Shown: positions 62,420 through 64,000 of the stretch, piece after piece | Position numbering within the stretch: position 1 is the first letter of the stretch | How the letters are laid out: each line of letters starts with the position of its first letter | Origin: Flaviramulus sp. | GTDB taxonomy: Bacteria; Bacteroidota; Bacteroidia; Flavobacteriales; Flavobacteriaceae | Direction: 5' to 3' | Length of the DNA stretch: 64,000 nucleotides | Assembly (NCBI RefSeq): GCF_013001275.1 | Contig: NZ_JABDMV010000050.1 | Location: forward strand, 20,904 to 84,903 | Made by a program: the position numbers and the translations under genes | Notes under the pieces: generated by a model | The model's input: only the letters and a program-made list of their open reading frames with translations | The model's database searches: none | What the model was told of the DNA's origin: nothing

Positions 62420-63182
62420 AAACTATTTGCTTCGATTTAACAAAGAAATGCTCGTTTAAAAACCCGATCATATAAAACATGGATTTTAAAGTGGAAAACC
62501 CCAACCCTTTTTTATAAACCCAATAATTATATTTTAAAAGATTGATTTTGTTTGACGACATAGAATCTTTCCTTACTCGATAATTCGCTAAGGGCTCTAA
62601 GATTCCCTGAGCTGGTTTTCCAGACTTTTTTAGCGCTGACAGCCATAATATCCAATCCTGTCGTTTGCGTAAGTTAGGCGTTGTTAATTTGCCTAATTTT
62701 TTTGCATTATATATTCCTGTTAAATTCCCAATGTAATTACTTTTTAAGAGTTTTTTATAAGTTAAGTTAGAATATGCCTTTACCATTTTTCCTAAATGCT
62801 CACCTTTTTCGTTTATCAATTCATAACTTGAAAAACATACGTGGCAGTTTTGGTTTTTCATAAATGCGATTTGTTTTTCTAGTTTTTCTGGTTTCCACAA
62901 ATCATCGGCATCTAAAAAAGCTATAAAATCGCCTTTCGACACCAATATACCTCTATTCCGCGATATGGCCGCTCCCGAGTTTTTATCACTTTCTAATAAT
63001 TTTATGTTTGAATGTTTGGAACTAAAAGATTTTGCAATTTTAGCTGTATTATCAGTTGAATAGTCATCAATTAATAACAGCTCCCAATTTTTATAAGTTT
63101 GGCATATTACACTTTGAATAGACTCAGCTAAATAAGACTCTGAATTAAACATGGGTGTAATGATTGAAACTAATGGTTCCAT
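62403..63182 (-). CDS. Glycosyltransferase family 2
   Basis: A 259-aa GT-A glycosyltransferase. 'VSIITPMFNSESYLAESIQS' starts the domain; the metal-binding DXD-type region is 'FIAFLDADDLWKPEKL', and 'ELLLIDDYSTDNT' is the nucleotide-sugar pocket. It probably adds a sugar to a lipid-linked surface polysaccharide. Its start overlaps the stop of the WcaJ-type gene, so it follows it in one operon. Confidence 0.92.
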   Translation of the reverse strand: MEPLVSIITPMFNSESYLAESIQSVICQTYKNWELLLIDDYSTDNTAKIAKSFSSKHSNIKLLESDKNSGAAISRNRGILVSKGDFIAFLDADDLWKPEKLEKQIAFMKNQNCHVCFSSYELINEKGEHLGKMVKAYSNLTYKKLLKSNYIGNLTGIYNAKKLGKLTTPNLRKRQDWILWLSALKKSGKPAQGILEPLANYRVRKDSMSSNKINLLKYNYWVYKKGLGFSTLKSMFYMIGFLNEHFFVKSKQIVSINKI

Positions 63183-64000
63183 TAATACGCCTTTTTATCT
63201 CCTTTTAAAGCGTTAATAAAAGTTTGAATAATTATTTTAATATCTAGCAATAACGACCAGTTTTCAATATAAAAAATATCGTATTTCACACGATTAATAA
63301 TATCTTTATCCGTTTCTATTTCCCCTCTGAACCCACTAGTTTGCGCTAAACCTGTAATACCTGGTTTTACAAAATGACGAACCATAAATTTATCTACTTT
63401 TTGCGCATATAAGTTTGTATGACTAACCATATGTGGCCTTGGACCAACTACTGACATGTCGCCAAAAAGGACATTAAAAAATTGAGGCAATTCATCAATA
63501 CTCGTTTTACGTAAAAAACTACCTACTTTAGTAATTCGCAAATCGCCTTTTGTTGCTTGATGCAGATGTGCGTCTTTATTTGGTGTCATAGACCTGAATT
63601 TATAACAGTCAAATTCTTCATAATTAAAGCCATTTCTAGATTGCTTAAAAAACACAGGGCCTTTAGACTCCAACTTAATCAAAATAGCTAAAATTGGTGT
63701 TAACCAAGATAAAACAAAGATGAGAATAAACGATGAGAATAAGATATCAAATAACCTCTTTATAAATTGATTTATAGGTTCTTGTAACGCAATTGTTCTT
63801 AAAGATAAGATTGGTATATAATCATAATATTCGTATTTAAGCTTCTTGGCATAAATATCTTTATTATCAGGAATAAATTTTAACTCTCTTAAATTATTAT
63901 CGGCAAAATCAATTAACCTATTTATTTGTCTATTTGATAACTCTGCTACTGAAAAATATATTTCATCAATATCGTTATCAATAATATAATTAAAGCAACG
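63182..64000 (-). CDS. Polyprenyl glycosylphosphotransferase (WcaJ type), partial
   Basis: This is the C-terminal 272 residues of a longer protein; the frame is open to the window edge at 64000, so the true start lies beyond it. A TM helix ('FSSFILIFVLSWLTPILAIL', about 90-110 of the visible part) precedes the catalytic bacterial sugar transferase domain: 'GPVFFKQSRNGFNYEEFDCYKFRSM' (landmarks), 'DELPQFFNVLFGDMSVVGPRPH' and 'KPGITGLAQTSGFRG'. It moves a sugar phosphate onto undecaprenyl phosphate, starting exopolysaccharide synthesis. ATG/TTG starts near 63682 are internal. Confidence 0.93.
   Translation of the reverse strand, partial: RCFNYIIDNDIDEIYFSVAELSNRQINRLIDFADNNLRELKFIPDNKDIYAKKLKYEYYDYIPILSLRTIALQEPINQFIKRLFDILFSSFILIFVLSWLTPILAILIKLESKGPVFFKQSRNGFNYEEFDCYKFRSMTPNKDAHLHQATKGDLRITKVGSFLRKTSIDELPQFFNVLFGDMSVVGPRPHMVSHTNLYAQKVDKFMVRHFVKPGITGLAQTSGFRGEIETDKDIINRVKYDIFYIENWSLLLDIKIIIQTFINALKGDKKAY

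Noticed and set aside
63182..63682. A complete 166-aa sugar transferase starting at 63682
   Set aside because: The start is a TTG inside a frame that stays open to the window end with WcaJ-like sequence; the gene is partial at the edge.
1..64000. Mobile element, prophage, CRISPR or IS scars
   Set aside because: I saw no transposase, integrase, phage gene, direct-repeat array or tRNA attachment site; gene order and composition look like core flavobacterial genome throughout.

Overview
The window is chromosomal DNA of a low-GC member of the Bacteroidota, almost certainly family Flavobacteriaceae. Three things point there. The protein families are flavobacterial: GldH, a SprE/PorW-type lipoprotein, HU-CCDC81/SPOR proteins, and DUF4254, DUF4292, DUF5687, DUF6168, DUF6341 and DUF6427 proteins. 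The ATP synthase operon lacks atpD and atpC. Promoters carry the Bacteroidota -7 element TAnnTTTG, in the best cases with TTG 17-20 bp upstream. It is mostly core genome. I see no tRNA, rRNA, CRISPR array, insertion sequence or prophage.

Layout: 1-4 kb holds a small orphan ORF, a secreted protein, an enoyl-CoA hydratase, and an orphan NtrY-like histidine kinase. 4-14.5 kb is a divergent haem locus. The leftward unit is an AraC regulator, a 62-codon ORF, a secreted protein, hemH and hemJ. The rightward unit is hemA, a hemC-hemD fusion, hemE, an EI24 membrane protein, a GNAT acetyltransferase, hemF and hemB. Together they cover glutamyl-tRNA to protohaem except hemL. 14.5-20 kb continues rightward with a CNNM/CBS protein, Ogt, a serine hydrolase, a DnaQ-like exonuclease and a double-ATPase ABC protein. 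20-27 kb runs leftward: scoB/scoA, PBP1A, gldH, a RicT/PSP1 protein and TrhO. 27-34 kb runs rightward: recA, a lipoprotein, an ECF sigma factor with a cognate anti-sigma-like protein that ends in a beta-barrel, then (after leftward plsC) trpS and a secreted SPOR-like protein.

34-43 kb has dprA, an HU-CCDC81/SPOR protein and a thioesterase, then a leftward envelope operon: flippase, dut, sugar nucleotidyltransferase, TPR protein, DUF4292 lipoprotein and an EnvC-like protein. 43-55 kb is the ATP synthase operon (atpB-E-F-H-A-G), preceded by sprE, a bactofilin, an AtpZ/AtpI-like protein and a DUF6168 protein, with an ABC exporter pair upstream. 55-64 kb carries a PaaE-type reductase, GT9 and DUF4254, upp, DUF6427/DUF6341, purD, and the edge of a surface polysaccharide locus (CapK-like, GT2, and a WcaJ-type transferase cut by the window end).

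The most interesting items are: (1) the sigma/anti-sigma pair, in which one polypeptide appears to run from cytoplasm through the inner membrane to an outer-membrane barrel; (2) a 12-bp perfect hairpin between atpE and atpF; (3) an orphan terminator in the trhO/recA divergent gap that suggests an unannotated small RNA; (4) an AraC-linked small ORF inside the haem regulon. Many start codons were moved because a promoter lies inside the longer ORF or because the longer ORF begins with TTG.
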